This document shows positions 16,478-26,047 of a stretch of DNA of 36,447 nt, piece by piece. Within the stretch, counting starts at the first letter, position 1; each line of letters begins with the position of its first letter. The stretch covers positions 1 to 36,447 of the forward strand of contig NZ_PPQZ01000051.1 of the NCBI RefSeq assembly GCF_002902525.1. The letters run 5' to 3'. A program made the position numbers and the translations under genes. The notes under the pieces are model-generated. The model searched no databases. It was not told the DNA's origin and saw only the letters and a program-made list of their open reading frames with translations. The DNA comes from Mammaliicoccus stepanovicii (lineage in GTDB: Bacteria > Bacillota > Bacilli > Staphylococcales > Staphylococcaceae).

Positions 16478-17098
16478 ATGAAAAAGGGAATGATGGTAAC
16501 TTTATTGGCAATAATCACATTAATGATAAGTGCTTGTAGTAATAATTCGATTGAGCCAAGCGGGCAATTTGGAAATAAGATGCAGTCATTTGATGTAACA
16601 GATCAAAATGGAAAGAAATTTTCACAGAAAGATATGAAAGGCAAAGTTTATATAGCGGATTTCATATTTACTAATTGTGAGACGGTTTGTCCACCTATGA
16701 CATATAATATGAGTACAGTTATAGATCAATTAGAAAAAGATGGCGTCAAAAACTATGGTGTGATTAGTTTTAGTGTAGATCCGCAAAATGATACGCCACA
16801 AAAACTTAAAGATTATATTAAACAATATGATGTACCAAATAATAAATGGACGTTATTAACAAACTATGATTTTAAATTTATTAAACAGTACGCTGAAGAT
16901 AATTTTAAATCAATCGTTGCCCCACCTCCAAAAGGCAGTACACAAGTTACACATGGGACAAGTTTTTATTTAATAGATCAAAACGGAAAAATTATTAAAA
17001 GTTATAGTGGACAAGATGCTGGAGATAAGAAGTTTCCAAAATCTGAAATAGTAGCAGATGTAAAAACTTTAGTTGAAGAAGGTCCAGTAGAAGATTAA
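16478..17098 (+). CDS. Sco1/SenC/PrrC-family lipoprotein
   Basis: A 206-aa thioredoxin-fold lipoprotein on the outer membrane face. It probably helps deliver copper to the CuA centre of a cytochrome oxidase (as B. subtilis YpmQ/BsSco does) or acts as a thiol reductase. The signal peptide ends in MISAC (lipidated Cys20). The metal and redox residues are intact: Cys67 and Cys71 in FTNCETVCPPM, and His159 in QVTHGTSFYLID. GGGAG lies about seven bases before the ATG. It is a single gene between sbcC and the convergent mscL. The ccdA product 5 kb upstream is a possible electron source, which is inference. Confidence 0.9.
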   Translation: MKKGMMVTLLAIITLMISACSNNSIEPSGQFGNKMQSFDVTDQNGKKFSQKDMKGKVYIADFIFTNCETVCPPMTYNMSTVIDQLEKDGVKNYGVISFSVDPQNDTPQKLKDYIKQYDVPNNKWTLLTNYDFKFIKQYAEDNFKSIVAPPPKGSTQVTHGTSFYLIDQNGKIIKSYSGQDAGDKKFPKSEIVADVKTLVEEGPVED

Positions 17099-17139
17099 AA
17101 AAGCAGAAAAGATATGAATTCATATCTTTTCTGCTTTTT
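17098..17139. terminator. Bidirectional terminator between sco and mscL
   Basis: A perfect 42-bp palindrome (two 21-base arms meeting at GAATTC) with A5 at one end and T5 at the other. It fits between the convergent sco and mscL genes and should stop both transcripts. Confidence 0.92.
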
Positions 17140-17156
17140 ATTTGTATATGTAGAGA

Positions 17157-17516
17157 TTATTTTTCGCGTAATGCGTCACGAATCTCTGTAAGTAATACAG
17201 TTTGTTCATCAATTTCTTCTTCTTCTTCACCTTTCTTCATTAATGTATTTACAATCTTAATGAAGATAAATAGTGCGAAAGCAACAATGATGAAATCGAT
17301 AATGGATTGAATGAATAAACCGTACTTAATACCCATTAATGTCCATTTCTCAGCAAAATCAACTTCTCCGAAAATTAATCCGATGAGTGGCATGATGACG
17401 TTTTCTACTAATGAAGTAACAATTTTGTTAAAGGCAGCACCTATAACAACGGCGATTGCTAAATCTAATACGTTTCCTTGTAATGCGAAATCTTTGAATT
17501 CTTTTAACATTGACAT
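17157..17516 (-). CDS. mscL: Large-conductance mechanosensitive channel
   Basis: A 119-aa channel subunit that opens under membrane tension to release solutes during hypo-osmotic shock. The amphipathic N-terminal helix ([27 protein letters not shown]) leads into TM1, with the conserved [12 protein letters not shown] and [12 protein letters not shown]2 is [20 protein letters not shown]. The C-terminal bundle has an acidic EEEEEID stretch and ends [12 protein letters not shown]. The ATG at 17516 has a near-perfect AAGGAGGTG six bases upstream; the MLKEF start two codons later is the form usually annotated. Its osmotic role pairs with the divergent osmolyte importer next door. Confidence 0.97.
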   Translation of the reverse strand: MSMLKEFKDFALQGNVLDLAIAVVIGAAFNKIVTSLVENVIMPLIGLIFGEVDFAEKWTLMGIKYGLFIQSIIDFIIVAFALFIFIKIVNTLMKKGEEEEEIDEQTVLLTEIRDALREK

Positions 17517-17651
17517 ATTAAACACCTCCTTATCGACATTATAATACATTATATAGTGGAAAATTGGAATAGCGAGTTTGATTTTAAGTGTAATATTTGT
17601 TAAAGTGTTGAATGTTGCTGTTTTATATATATTAATTTTTTAATTAATAGG

Positions 17652-17676
17652 GATTAATTACAGTTAAAACGGGAAT
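17652..17676 (+). promoter_or_regulatory. Weak candidate sigma-B promoter of the BCCT transporter gene
   Basis: GATTAA (17652-17657), 13 bp, GGGAAT (17671-17676) resembles the sigma-B pattern GTTTAA-N12-15-GGGTAT. A TATAAT at 17693-17698 could be a sigma-A -10 but lacks a good -35. Both are proposals only. Confidence 0.25.
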
Positions 17677-17714
17677 ATAAAATAAAAGTTTGTATAATTG
17701 AAAGGAGAATTTTA

Positions 17715-19340
17715 ATGGCGAATGTTCCAACACATCCCAATGGGAGAAAAGTTTCGAACGTATTTACGATTAGTGCAATTGTAGTTGCTATTATTGTTGC
17801 ACTTGGTGCGATTTTTCCAAGTCAATTTGGGGAAATAACCGCTAATATTAGTTCATGGATTTCAAAATACTTCGGCTGGTATTACATGATAATCACAATT
17901 GGTATGGTTTTCTTCTGTGTATTTATTATTTTCAGCCCAATTGGTAAATTGAAATTAGGTAAACCGCATGATAAACCTGAATTCAATACAATTTCATGGT
18001 TTGCAATGTTATTTAGTGCAGGTATGGGTATTGGTTTAGTATTCTACGGAGCGGCAGAACCGATGTCACATTTCATGTCACCTCCAACAGCTGATCCTGA
18101 AACTAAAGCTGCAATGACAGAATCAATGAGATCTACATTTTTACATTGGGGCTTTCATGCATGGGCAATCTACGGCGTAGTTGCATTAGCATTAGCATAT
18201 TCACAATTTAGAAAAGGCGAGCCTGGGTTATTATCTAAAACATTAAGACCAATTTTAGGTGATAAAGTAGATGGACCTATAGGAACTATCATTGATGTGT
18301 TATCAGTATTTGCAACAGTAGTAGGGGTTGCAGTTTCACTAGGTATGGGTGCTTTGCAGATCAATGGTGGTTTAGAATACCTATTCGGCATTCCAAATAA
18401 TATTATTATTCAAGGTATCATTATTGTAATCGTAACGATATTATTCTTAATGAGTGCTTGGAGTGGACTAAGTAAAGGTATTCAATATTTAAGTAACTTG
18501 AATATTGCTTTAGCTTCACTATTATTAATCGTTACATTGATAATTGGTCCAACTATTCTAATATTAAACATGTTTACATCATCAACTGGTGCTTTATTCG
18601 ATTCATTCTTATTCAACAGTTTCGATGTAGCACCACTCAATCAACAAAAGAGTGACTGGTTAAACTCATGGACACTTTATTATTGGGGTTGGTGGATGAG
18701 CTGGAGTCCATTCGTAGGTATATTTATTGCACGTGTATCACGTGGACGTTCAATTCGTGAATTTATTTTAGGCGTAATGTTAGTACCAACAATCATCAGT
18801 TTCATCTGGTTCAGTGTATTTGGTGTAACTGGTATTGAAGTAGGTAAAAAGACACCTGAAATATTCAAGATGACAACTGAAACACAATTATTCGGTGTGT
18901 TCAATGAATTACCAATGGGTGCAGTATTATCTGTTATCGCATTAGCTTTAATTTGTACATTCTTTATTACATCAGCAGACTCTGCTACTTTTGTTTTAGG
19001 TATGCAAACTACTTACGGTTCACTAGAACCTTCAGGTAGAGTTAAAATTGTCTGGGGTATTGCACAATCATTAATCGCATTTATCTTGTTATTATCAGGT
19101 GGCGATACTGGATTAGGTGCATTACAGTCAGCAGCAATTATATCCGCATTCCCGTTTAGTTTCATAATTATAATGATGATTGTAGCCTTTTATAAAGATG
19201 CTAACCAAGAACGTAAATATCTTGGACTTTCAATTACACCGAATAAGCATCGTATGAAGGAATACGTTGAAAAATCTAAAAGAGAATATGAACAAGAATT
19301 AAAAGAACAAAGAAAATTAGAAAGAGAATTAGAAAATTAA
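17715..19340 (+). CDS. opuD: BCCT-family osmolyte transporter (OpuD-like)
   Basis: A 541-aa secondary transporter of the betaine/carnitine/choline family, importing a compatible solute such as glycine betaine with Na+. About twelve membrane helices are visible. Family signatures are SAGMGIGLVFYGAAEPMSHF, HWGFHAWAIYG, the sodium-site stretch VGVAVSLGMGALQINGG, and the aromatic substrate box WTLYYWGWWMSWSPFVGIFIA. The C-terminus is a charged helix rich in Glu, Lys and Arg (after residue 505), typical of osmosensing. AAAGGAG lies nine bases before the ATG. It stands alone between divergent mscL and acnA. The exact substrate cannot be fixed from sequence. Confidence 0.93.
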   Translation: MANVPTHPNGRKVSNVFTISAIVVAIIVALGAIFPSQFGEITANISSWISKYFGWYYMIITIGMVFFCVFIIFSPIGKLKLGKPHDKPEFNTISWFAMLFSAGMGIGLVFYGAAEPMSHFMSPPTADPETKAAMTESMRSTFLHWGFHAWAIYGVVALALAYSQFRKGEPGLLSKTLRPILGDKVDGPIGTIIDVLSVFATVVGVAVSLGMGALQINGGLEYLFGIPNNIIIQGIIIVIVTILFLMSAWSGLSKGIQYLSNLNIALASLLLIVTLIIGPTILILNMFTSSTGALFDSFLFNSFDVAPLNQQKSDWLNSWTLYYWGWWMSWSPFVGIFIARVSRGRSIREFILGVMLVPTIISFIWFSVFGVTGIEVGKKTPEIFKMTTETQLFGVFNELPMGAVLSVIALALICTFFITSADSATFVLGMQTTYGSLEPSGRVKIVWGIAQSLIAFILLLSGGDTGLGALQSAAIISAFPFSFIIIMMIVAFYKDANQERKYLGLSITPNKHRMKEYVEKSKREYEQELKEQRKLERELEN

Positions 19341-19367
19341 TTCGAATAAATCATTCTTGTATCAATG

Positions 19368-19414
19368 ACAGCTCGCATGCGTAGGATTTCTCCTATTTGT
19401 GCGAGCTGTTTTTA
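19368..19414 (+). terminator. Terminator of the BCCT transporter gene
   Basis: ACAGCTCGCA (19368-19377) pairs with TGCGAGCTGT (19400-19409). An inner stem TAGGA/TCCTA is separated from it by a symmetric 4-nt internal loop. A T run follows. Confidence 0.88.
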
Positions 19415-19437
19415 TTGTTTAAACATATATTTTTAGT

Positions 19438-19452
19438 TGATAATCATTATCA
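19438..19452. promoter_or_regulatory. Perfect Fur-type box (7-1-7) upstream of acnA
   Basis: TGATAATCATTATCA is a perfect 15-bp 7-1-7 inverted repeat equal to the Gram-positive Fur box consensus TGATAATNATTATCA. It lies 177 bp before the acnA start, downstream of the transporter terminator. No convincing sigma-A promoter overlaps it, so the target could be acnA (distant promoter) or a short RNA. Bases 19453-19629 contain no gene I can support. Confidence 0.7.
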
Positions 19453-19629
19453 GTTAATAACAAAATTTTATGTATAACAAAATATCCATAAGCAAAACTT
19501 ATAGATGCATATTATAAACTTGAATGATAAATATACGTATTTTTAGGGTGTATGTATTGTTTTACTATGGTATTGATTATACAATTGTATATGAAGCATT
19601 AACTTGCACAAATAAAAGGGGGAACTAAA

Positions 19630-22335
19630 ATGAGCTCAAGTTTAAAAGAACAATCTAAAAAGTCTTTTGAATTGAACGGCAAGACATACACGTTCTACAG
19701 CTTAAATACATTAGATGAACTAGGTTTATCTAATGTTGAAAAATTACCATATTCAATTCGTGTGTTATTGGAATCTGTATTAAGACAATTTGATGGTCGC
19801 GTAATTACAGAAGATCATATTAAGAATTTAGCAAAATGGGGTAAATCTAACGATCCAAATGCAGAAGTACCATTCAAGCCTTCTCGTGTTATATTACAAG
19901 ACTTCACTGGTGTTCCAGCAGTTGTCGATTTAGCATCTTTGCGTAAAGCGATGGATGATGTAGGTGGAGATGTTTCTAAAATCAACCCTGAAGTTCCGGT
20001 TGATTTAGTAATTGACCACTCGGTACAAGTAGATAGCTATGCATTACCTAATTCATTAGAAATGAATATGAAATTAGAGTTTGAACGTAATATCGAACGT
20101 TACCAATTTTTAAACTGGGCAACTAAATCATTTGATAACTATCGTGCTGTTCCACCAGCAACTGGTATCGTTCACCAAGTGAATTTAGAATATTTAGCAA
20201 GTGTTGTTCATATTAGAGAAGAAGGCAATGAACTTGTAACTTACCCAGATACACTAGTAGGTACTGACTCTCATACAACTATGATTAATGGTATCGGTGT
20301 TCTAGGCTGGGGTGTTGGTGGTATTGAAGCAGAGGCTGGTATGTTAGGTCAACCTTCATATTTCCCTGTTCCAGAAGTTATTGGTGTTAAATTAACGAAT
20401 GAATTGCCACAAGGAACTACTGCTACTGACTTAGCATTACGTGTAACAGAAGAGCTTCGTAAAAAAGGTGTTGTAGGTAAATTTGTTGAATTCTTCGGAC
20501 CAGGCGTTGAAAAATTACCGTTAGCTGATAGAGCAACGATTGCTAATATGGCTCCTGAATACGGTGCAACTTGTGGTTTCTTCCCGGTAGATCAAGAATC
20601 ACTAAGTTATTTACGTTTAACTGGTCGTACAGAAGAACAAGTTCAAGTAGTTGAAAAATACTTAAAAGAAAACAATATGTTCTTCAATGCTGAAAATGTT
20701 GAACCGACATATACTGATGTAGTGAGCTTAGATTTATCTACTGTTGAAGCTTCGTTATCTGGACCAAAACGTCCACAAGACTTAATTAAATTAAGTAACA
20801 TGAAGAAATCATTTGTAGATTCTGTAACTGCTCCAGCAGGAAACCAAGGACATGGTTTCGATAAATCAGAATTTGACAAAAAAGTAGACATTGAATTAGA
20901 AGACGGAACAAAAACTTCTATGACAACTGGAGACATTGCAATTGCTGCCATTACTTCATGTACGAATACATCTAACCCGTATGTTATGTTAGGTGCAGGT
21001 CTTGTTGCTAAGAAAGCAGTTGAAAAAGGTCTGAAAGTACCTGATTATGTTAAGACTTCATTAGCACCAGGTTCTAAGGTCGTTACTGGTTATTTAAGAG
21101 ATGCAGGACTTCAAGAATACTTAGATCAATTAGGCTTTAATTTAGTTGGTTACGGTTGTACGACATGTATCGGTAACTCAGGTCCATTATTACCTGAAAT
21201 CGAAAAAGCAATTGCTGAAGAAGATTTACTTGTAACGTCTGTATTATCTGGTAACAGAAACTTTGAAGGTCGTATTCATCCTTTAGTTAAAGCAAACTAC
21301 TTAGCTTCACCACAATTAGTAGTGGCATATGCTTTAGCAGGAACAATGAATTTCGATTTACAAAAAGACCCACTTGGTCAAGATGAAAATGGTAAAGATA
21401 TTTACTTAGCTGATATTTGGCCATCAATTGAAGAAGTTAAAGAAACAGTTCTTTCAGTTGTAACACCAGAATTATTTAGAGAAGAATATAAATCAGTATT
21501 TGAATCAAATGAAATATGGAACCAAATTGAAACGACTGATCAACCATTATATGACTTTGATCCAAGTTCAACTTATATCCAAAACCCAACATTCTTTGAA
21601 GGTTTATCTAAAGAACCTGCCGATATTAAGCCATTAAGTGACTTACGCGTTATGGGTAAATTTGGTGATTCTGTTACGACAGACCATATTTCTCCTGCAG
21701 GTGCAATCGGTAAAGACACACCAGCTGGTAAGTATCTTCAAGATCATGGCGTAGCAATAAGAGACTTCAACTCATATGGATCACGTCGTGGTAATCATGA
21801 AGTGATGATGAGAGGTACATTTGCTAATATCCGTATTAAAAACCAATTAGCACCAGGTACAGAAGGTGGATTTACAACTTATTGGCCAACTGAAGAAGTT
21901 ATGCCAATCTTTGATGCTTCAATGAAATATCAAGAAAATGGTATCGGCTTATGTGTATTAGCTGGAAATGATTACGGAATGGGATCATCACGTGACTGGG
22001 CAGCTAAAGGTACAAATCTTCTAGGTGTTAAAACAGTTATCGCACAAAGTTATGAGCGTATCCACCGTTCTAACCTTGTTATGATGGGTGTATTACCATT
22101 ACAATTCCAAAAAGGTGATTCTGCAGAAAGCTTAGGCTTAACTGGTAGAGAATCAATTTCTGTTGATATTCATGAAGGTGTAAAACCTCGTGATATTCTA
22201 AAAGTTACGGCTACTAGTGAAGACGGTAAAGTAACTGAATTTGATGCATTAGCACGCTTTGATTCTGAAGTAGAAATTGATTACTACAGACATGGTGGCA
22301 TCTTACAAATGGTATTAAGAAATAAATTAGCATAA
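19630..22335 (+). CDS. acnA: Aconitate hydratase (aconitase)
   Basis: A 901-aa monomeric [4Fe-4S] enzyme that interconverts citrate and isocitrate in the TCA cycle. In this family the apo-form can also bind RNA when iron is scarce. The three cluster cysteines are present: Cys444 (SCTNTSNP), Cys510 and Cys513 ([10 protein letters not shown]). Other signatures are [36 protein letters not shown] and the C-terminal swivel domain [16 protein letters not shown]. Length equals staphylococcal AcnA. The ribosome site AAAGGGGG precedes the ATG. A possible promoter is TATACA at 19578-19583 with a poor -35. The Fur-type palindrome upstream suggests iron-linked control. Confidence 0.98.
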   Translation: MSSSLKEQSKKSFELNGKTYTFYSLNTLDELGLSNVEKLPYSIRVLLESVLRQFDGRVITEDHIKNLAKWGKSNDPNAEVPFKPSRVILQDFTGVPAVVDLASLRKAMDDVGGDVSKINPEVPVDLVIDHSVQVDSYALPNSLEMNMKLEFERNIERYQFLNWATKSFDNYRAVPPATGIVHQVNLEYLASVVHIREEGNELVTYPDTLVGTDSHTTMINGIGVLGWGVGGIEAEAGMLGQPSYFPVPEVIGVKLTNELPQGTTATDLALRVTEELRKKGVVGKFVEFFGPGVEKLPLADRATIANMAPEYGATCGFFPVDQESLSYLRLTGRTEEQVQVVEKYLKENNMFFNAENVEPTYTDVVSLDLSTVEASLSGPKRPQDLIKLSNMKKSFVDSVTAPAGNQGHGFDKSEFDKKVDIELEDGTKTSMTTGDIAIAAITSCTNTSNPYVMLGAGLVAKKAVEKGLKVPDYVKTSLAPGSKVVTGYLRDAGLQEYLDQLGFNLVGYGCTTCIGNSGPLLPEIEKAIAEEDLLVTSVLSGNRNFEGRIHPLVKANYLASPQLVVAYALAGTMNFDLQKDPLGQDENGKDIYLADIWPSIEEVKETVLSVVTPELFREEYKSVFESNEIWNQIETTDQPLYDFDPSSTYIQNPTFFEGLSKEPADIKPLSDLRVMGKFGDSVTTDHISPAGAIGKDTPAGKYLQDHGVAIRDFNSYGSRRGNHEVMMRGTFANIRIKNQLAPGTEGGFTTYWPTEEVMPIFDASMKYQENGIGLCVLAGNDYGMGSSRDWAAKGTNLLGVKTVIAQSYERIHRSNLVMMGVLPLQFQKGDSAESLGLTGRESISVDIHEGVKPRDILKVTATSEDGKVTEFDALARFDSEVEIDYYRHGGILQMVLRNKLA

Positions 22336-22340
22336 TGCTA

Positions 22341-22378
22341 AAAAACAACTGCTTAATCGAGCAGTTGTTTTTCTTTTT
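22341..22378 (+). terminator. Terminator of acnA
   Basis: A 13-bp inverted repeat (22341-22353 with 22360-22372, core ACAACTGCT) with loop TAATCG and a T-rich tail, five bases past the acnA stop. Confidence 0.88.
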
Positions 22379-22423
22379 ATGGTATGATGATGAAAGTAAG
22401 CAATTTAGAAAGAGGGATAATAA

Positions 22424-22870
22424 ATGATTTATAGTGAGACACCAATTGATGTAAGATACGCTGAAACTGATAAAATGGGTGTTGTGTATCATGCAAATTA
22501 TGCAATTTGGTTAGAAGTTGCACGTACAGACTATATATATAAAGCAGGATTTAGTTATGCTGATATGGAGAAAGCAGGTATTATTTCTCCTGTAGTAGAT
22601 TTAAATATTAAATATATGCAATCCATAACGTATCCTGAGAAAGTAATCGTAAAAACATGGATCTCTAAATATTCTCCAATCAGATCTATTTATTCTTATG
22701 AAATTATAAATGAAAATGGTGACATCGTGTCAACTGGTTCAACTACACATGTTTGCTTAAAAAAAGGCTCAAATAGACCAATAAGATTAGATAAAAGTTT
22801 CCCTGAATGGCATGAAGCATATTTAAAAATTAAAGAAGAATCAGATAAAGGTATAGATCGTAAATTATAA
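22424..22870 (+). CDS. Hotdog-fold acyl-CoA thioesterase (YneP-like)
   Basis: A 148-aa 4-hydroxybenzoyl-CoA thioesterase-type protein (4HBT). The active-site signature is RYAETDKMGVVYHANYAIWLEVAR, with the catalytic-position Asp replaced in the usual way of the YbgC-like subgroup by the ETDKMGVVYHANY pattern. It continues with VDLNIKYMQSITYPEKV, typical of the second strand pair. The substrate is unknown; a housekeeping acyl-CoA hydrolase is likely. B. subtilis yneP occupies the same position after citB. AGAGGG lies seven bases before the ATG. It is convergent with the yneR-plsY unit. Confidence 0.88.
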   Translation: MIYSETPIDVRYAETDKMGVVYHANYAIWLEVARTDYIYKAGFSYADMEKAGIISPVVDLNIKYMQSITYPEKVIVKTWISKYSPIRSIYSYEIINENGDIVSTGSTTHVCLKKGSNRPIRLDKSFPEWHEAYLKIKEESDKGIDRKL

Positions 22871-22909
22871 GAGCAAGATTAAATTCATTTACGAGTTCAA
22901 CTAATAAGA

Positions 22910-22943
22910 AAGAGCCAGCGACTGGTTAAAGTCGTTGGCTCTT
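22910..22943. terminator. Hairpin between convergent yneP-like and yneR-like genes
   Basis: AAGAGCCAGCGACT (22910-22923) pairs with AGTCGTTGGCTCTT (22930-22943), including one wobble pair, with a 6-nt loop. The minus-strand tail (TTTCTTATT) is the better T tract, so it probably serves the yneR/plsY transcript and perhaps both. Confidence 0.7.
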
Positions 22944-22950
22944 CTACTTA

Positions 22951-23250
22951 TTATTTAGCAGCTTTCGCTACATATTTAATTTCGTCATGTTCATTTAAAT
23001 CAATGAGTAAATCATTGTCTTTAAAATACCATAAATCTTTTTCGTCTATAAAGAATGTTATATTGTCTTTCTCGTCTTTAAATCCCACTTCAGAACTATC
23101 TAAAGAGTCAACTGTAAAAGCCGGTGAGAAGCCTTGTTTTAATTGAAATTCACCGCCATAGCGCACAATAATTCTTAATGCTTGGTCATCATTGAATTCT
23201 AATTCACGTTTAAACCATTCTATCGCTTTATCAGTAATTTCTAAATTCAT
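22951..23250 (-). CDS. HesB-like protein without cysteines (YneR family)
   Basis: A 99-aa protein with the fold pattern of the HesB/IscA family: MNLEITDKAIEWFKRELEF, RIIVRYGGEF, and SPAFTVDSLDSSEVGF. It contains no cysteine at all, so it cannot bind an iron-sulfur cluster the way IscA or SufA do. B. subtilis YneR belongs to the same cysteine-poor subgroup, whose role is unknown. The ATG has AAAGGAG nine bases upstream, overlapping the end of plsY, which stops 13 bases before this start. The two are probably one operon. Confidence 0.85.
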   Translation of the reverse strand: MNLEITDKAIEWFKRELEFNDDQALRIIVRYGGEFQLKQGFSPAFTVDSLDSSEVGFKDEKDNITFFIDEKDLWYFKDNDLLIDLNEHDEIKYVAKAAK

Positions 23251-23263
23251 AGAGCATTCTCCT

Positions 23264-23842
23264 TTACATCCATTTGATTTTTGGTTCGCTTCCTTTGAAT
23301 ATTCTAACGATATTGGATTGATGTCTTACTAACAATATAACCATTATAGCAATTGAAACGAATAAAAATGGTAAATCACCAATGAATATCGCACCAATCA
23401 CACAGCAAATACTTGCAACTATACTTGATAATGATACATATTTAGTAAGGAATAATATCGATAAGAATATAATTGCGAGTATAATTAACAATAGTGGGTG
23501 GACACCTAAAACAGCACCAGCACTTGTTGCTACAGCTTTTCCGCCACGGAACTTTAAGAAAATTGGGAACACATGACCAATTACTGCAAAAATACCTACA
23601 AATATACTAGGAATATCTACATTAAACCATAATGGGAAGAAAACTACAATAAATCCCTTGAATATATCGAGAAACATAACAATAAATCCAGCTTTTTTGC
23701 CTAACACTCTAAATGTATTGGTTGCGCCTAAGTTGCCACTACCAAATTCTCTAATATCTTTTTTATAAAATAATTTACCTAACACCAGGCCACTTGGAAA
23801 ACATCCGACTAAGTAGCTAAGTATAATAACAACAAAAGTCAT
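23264..23842 (-). CDS. plsY: Acyl-phosphate glycerol-3-phosphate acyltransferase
   Basis: A 192-aa, multi-helix membrane enzyme that moves an acyl group from acyl-phosphate to glycerol-3-phosphate, the first step of phospholipid synthesis in these bacteria. The three conserved active-site stretches are visible: [11 protein letters not shown], the [20 protein letters not shown] loop, and [16 protein letters not shown]. Length is typical. AAAGGAGTG precedes the ATG. It is divergent from parE across about 200 bp, as in B. subtilis and other staphylococci, and leads the plsY-yneR unit. Confidence 0.96.
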   Translation of the reverse strand: MTFVVIILSYLVGCFPSGLVLGKLFYKKDIREFGSGNLGATNTFRVLGKKAGFIVMFLDIFKGFIVVFFPLWFNVDIPSIFVGIFAVIGHVFPIFLKFRGGKAVATSAGAVLGVHPLLLIILAIIFLSILFLTKYVSLSSIVASICCVIGAIFIGDLPFLFVSIAIMVILLVRHQSNIVRIFKGSEPKIKWM

Positions 23843-24015
23843 TATTGCAACACTCCTTTGATAGCAGGTATTAATAGTTTACCATAAGTATAAATAGGTT
23901 ACTATTTAAAAAAGTAAAAGTTAAAGAAAGTAAAGTGAAATTGTACCACAATTAGTGATAGGACTTGCTTTTTCTAGTGATTTATAACAAAATAACTAAT
24001 GTATAGCAATAAAAA

Positions 24016-24029
24016 CGAACGTACGTTTG
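24016..24029. promoter_or_regulatory. Consensus-perfect LexA box upstream of parE
   Basis: CGAACGTACGTTTG fits every position of the Gram-positive LexA/DinR consensus CGAACRNRYGTTYG. It lies one base before the AGGAGG of parE and just after a TATAGC (-10-like, 24002-24007), where bound LexA would block initiation or early elongation. Confidence 0.8.
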
Positions 24030-24043
24030 TAGGAGGAGAAATA

Positions 24044-26047
24044 TTGAATAAACAAGCAAAAGTTCAATATGGTGAAGATTCAATTCAAGTACTAGAAGGT
24101 CTTGAGGCAGTAAGAAAAAGACCAGGTATGTATATAGGTTCAACAGATGTTCGCGGACTTCACCATTTAGTATATGAAATAGTAGATAACTCTGTTGATG
24201 AAGTTTTAAATGGGTATGGATCTGAAATAGAAGTTACAATACATAAAGATAATAGTATTTCAGTTTCAGATAATGGTAGAGGTATGCCGACAGGTCTACA
24301 CAAAACAGGAAAACCAACACCTGAAGTAATTTTTACGGTATTACATGCTGGGGGTAAATTTGGCCAAGGGGGATACAAAACATCTGGCGGTTTACATGGT
24401 GTAGGTGCTTCAGTCGTTAATGCACTTAGCGAATGGTTAGAAGTAACGATTCATAGAGATGGTTACACTTATAAACAAACATTTAAAAATGGTGGTATTC
24501 CTGCAACAACTTTAGAGAAAAAAGGAAAGACTCGTAAATCAGGTACAACAGTACATTTCAAACCTGATCAAAGTATTTTTAAGTCTACAACGCATTTTAA
24601 TTTTGAGACTTTATGTGAAAGACTTCAAGAATCAGCCTTTTTATTAAAAGCTCTAAAAATTAAAATAACAGACTTAAGAGAAGATGAACCGATTGTAGTG
24701 AATTATCATTACGAAGATGGGATTAAAGAGTTTGTTAAGTACTTAAACGAAGGTAAAGATGTACTTCATGATGTTGCAATGTTTAGTGGATCTTCTAATG
24801 AAATAGAAGTTGATATTAGTTTTCAATTTAATGATCAATATTCAGAGACAATATTAAGTTTTGTGAATAACGTTAGAACGAAAGATGGCGGTACTCATGA
24901 AACAGCATTAAAGTCATCGTTTACAAGAATATTTAATGAATATGCACGTAAAATTGGAGAATTAAAACCAAAAGATAAAAATTTAGATGGTAGTGATATT
25001 AGAGAAGGTTTAACCACAATTATTTCAGTAAGAATTCCAGAGGATTTATTACAATTTGAAGGGCAAACTAAATCTAAACTAGGTACAAATGAAGCAAGAG
25101 CAGCAGTAGACTCTGTTTTATCAGATCAATTACCATTTTACTTAGAGGAAAAAGGGCAATTATCTAAATCATTACTTAAGAAAGCAGTTAAAGCTTCACA
25201 AGCAAGGGAAGCAGCAAGAAAAGCACGTGAAGAAGCAAGAAATGGTAAGAAAAACAAACGTAAAGAAACTTTGTTATCTGGTAAATTGACACCAGCTCAG
25301 AGTAAAAATACAGACAAGAACGAACTATATTTAGTCGAAGGTGACTCTGCAGGTGGTTCAGCAAAACTTGGTAGAGATCGTAAGTTTCAGGCCATTTTGC
25401 CTTTAAGAGGAAAAGTAATCAATACTGAAAAAGCAAAACTAGATGACATTTTTAAAAATGAAGAAATAAATACAATTATTCATACAATTGGAGCTGGTGT
25501 GGGTCCAGATTTCAATATCGAAGATAGTAATTATAATAAAGTTATTATTATGACCGATGCAGATACAGATGGTGCGCACATCCAAGTATTACTTCTAACT
25601 TTCTTCTTTAAATATATGAGACCTTTATTTGAAGCAGGCAAAATTTATATTGCACTACCACCTTTATATAAAGTAGAAAAAGGTAAAGGTAAGTCTAAAC
25701 AAGTTGAATATGCTTGGACAGATGAAGATTTGGATAAATTGATGAATAAATTAGGCAAAGGCTTTACTTTACAAAGATATAAAGGTTTAGGTGAAATGAA
25801 CGCTGACCAATTATGGGAAACGACTATGAATCCAGAAACGAGAACTCTAATTAGAGTTAGTATCGATGACGAAGTACGTTCACAAAGAAGAGTGACAACA
25901 TTAATGGGTGACAAAGTTGAGCCCCGTAGAGAATGGATTGAAAGACACGTACAATTTGGTATGCAAGAAGACCAAAGTATTCTGGAAAGTGATGATTTAC
26001 AATTATTAGATGATGAAATTGAATCAACAGAGGGGGAAGTTAAGTAA
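24044..26047 (+). CDS. parE: DNA topoisomerase IV subunit B
   Basis: A 667-aa ATPase subunit of topoisomerase IV, which with ParC separates linked daughter chromosomes. The GHKL ATPase domain has Glu45 and Asn49 ([10 protein letters not shown]), DNGRGMPTG and [15 protein letters not shown]. The TOPRIM region has [12 protein letters not shown] and the metal-binding TDADTDGAH. The start is TTG at 24044, seven bases after AGGAGG, giving the family N-terminus MNKQ...; the in-frame ATG at 23999 lies upstream of both the ribosome site and the LexA box and is rejected. The stop overlaps parC by one base. Transcription is predicted to be SOS-controlled. Confidence 0.97.
   Translation: MNKQAKVQYGEDSIQVLEGLEAVRKRPGMYIGSTDVRGLHHLVYEIVDNSVDEVLNGYGSEIEVTIHKDNSISVSDNGRGMPTGLHKTGKPTPEVIFTVLHAGGKFGQGGYKTSGGLHGVGASVVNALSEWLEVTIHRDGYTYKQTFKNGGIPATTLEKKGKTRKSGTTVHFKPDQSIFKSTTHFNFETLCERLQESAFLLKALKIKITDLREDEPIVVNYHYEDGIKEFVKYLNEGKDVLHDVAMFSGSSNEIEVDISFQFNDQYSETILSFVNNVRTKDGGTHETALKSSFTRIFNEYARKIGELKPKDKNLDGSDIREGLTTIISVRIPEDLLQFEGQTKSKLGTNEARAAVDSVLSDQLPFYLEEKGQLSKSLLKKAVKASQAREAARKAREEARNGKKNKRKETLLSGKLTPAQSKNTDKNELYLVEGDSAGGSAKLGRDRKFQAILPLRGKVINTEKAKLDDIFKNEEINTIIHTIGAGVGPDFNIEDSNYNKVIIMTDADTDGAHIQVLLLTFFFKYMRPLFEAGKIYIALPPLYKVEKGKGKSKQVEYAWTDEDLDKLMNKLGKGFTLQRYKGLGEMNADQLWETTMNPETRTLIRVSIDDEVRSQRRVTTLMGDKVEPRREWIERHVQFGMQEDQSILESDDLQLLDDEIESTEGEVK

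Noticed and set aside
19453-19629. A Fur-controlled small RNA gene before acnA
   Set aside because: No convincing promoter overlaps the Fur box and no hairpin with a T tract lies before acnA. Kept as a hypothesis in the findings, not as a feature.
22214-22492. Minus-strand 92-aa frame across the acnA-thioesterase junction
   Set aside because: It runs through the acnA terminator and two well-supported genes on the other strand and has no recognisable product.
23999-24043. ATG start 15 codons upstream in parE
   Set aside because: It would place the LexA box and the AGGAGG inside the coding region and gives an N-terminus not found in ParE. TTG 24044 fits better.
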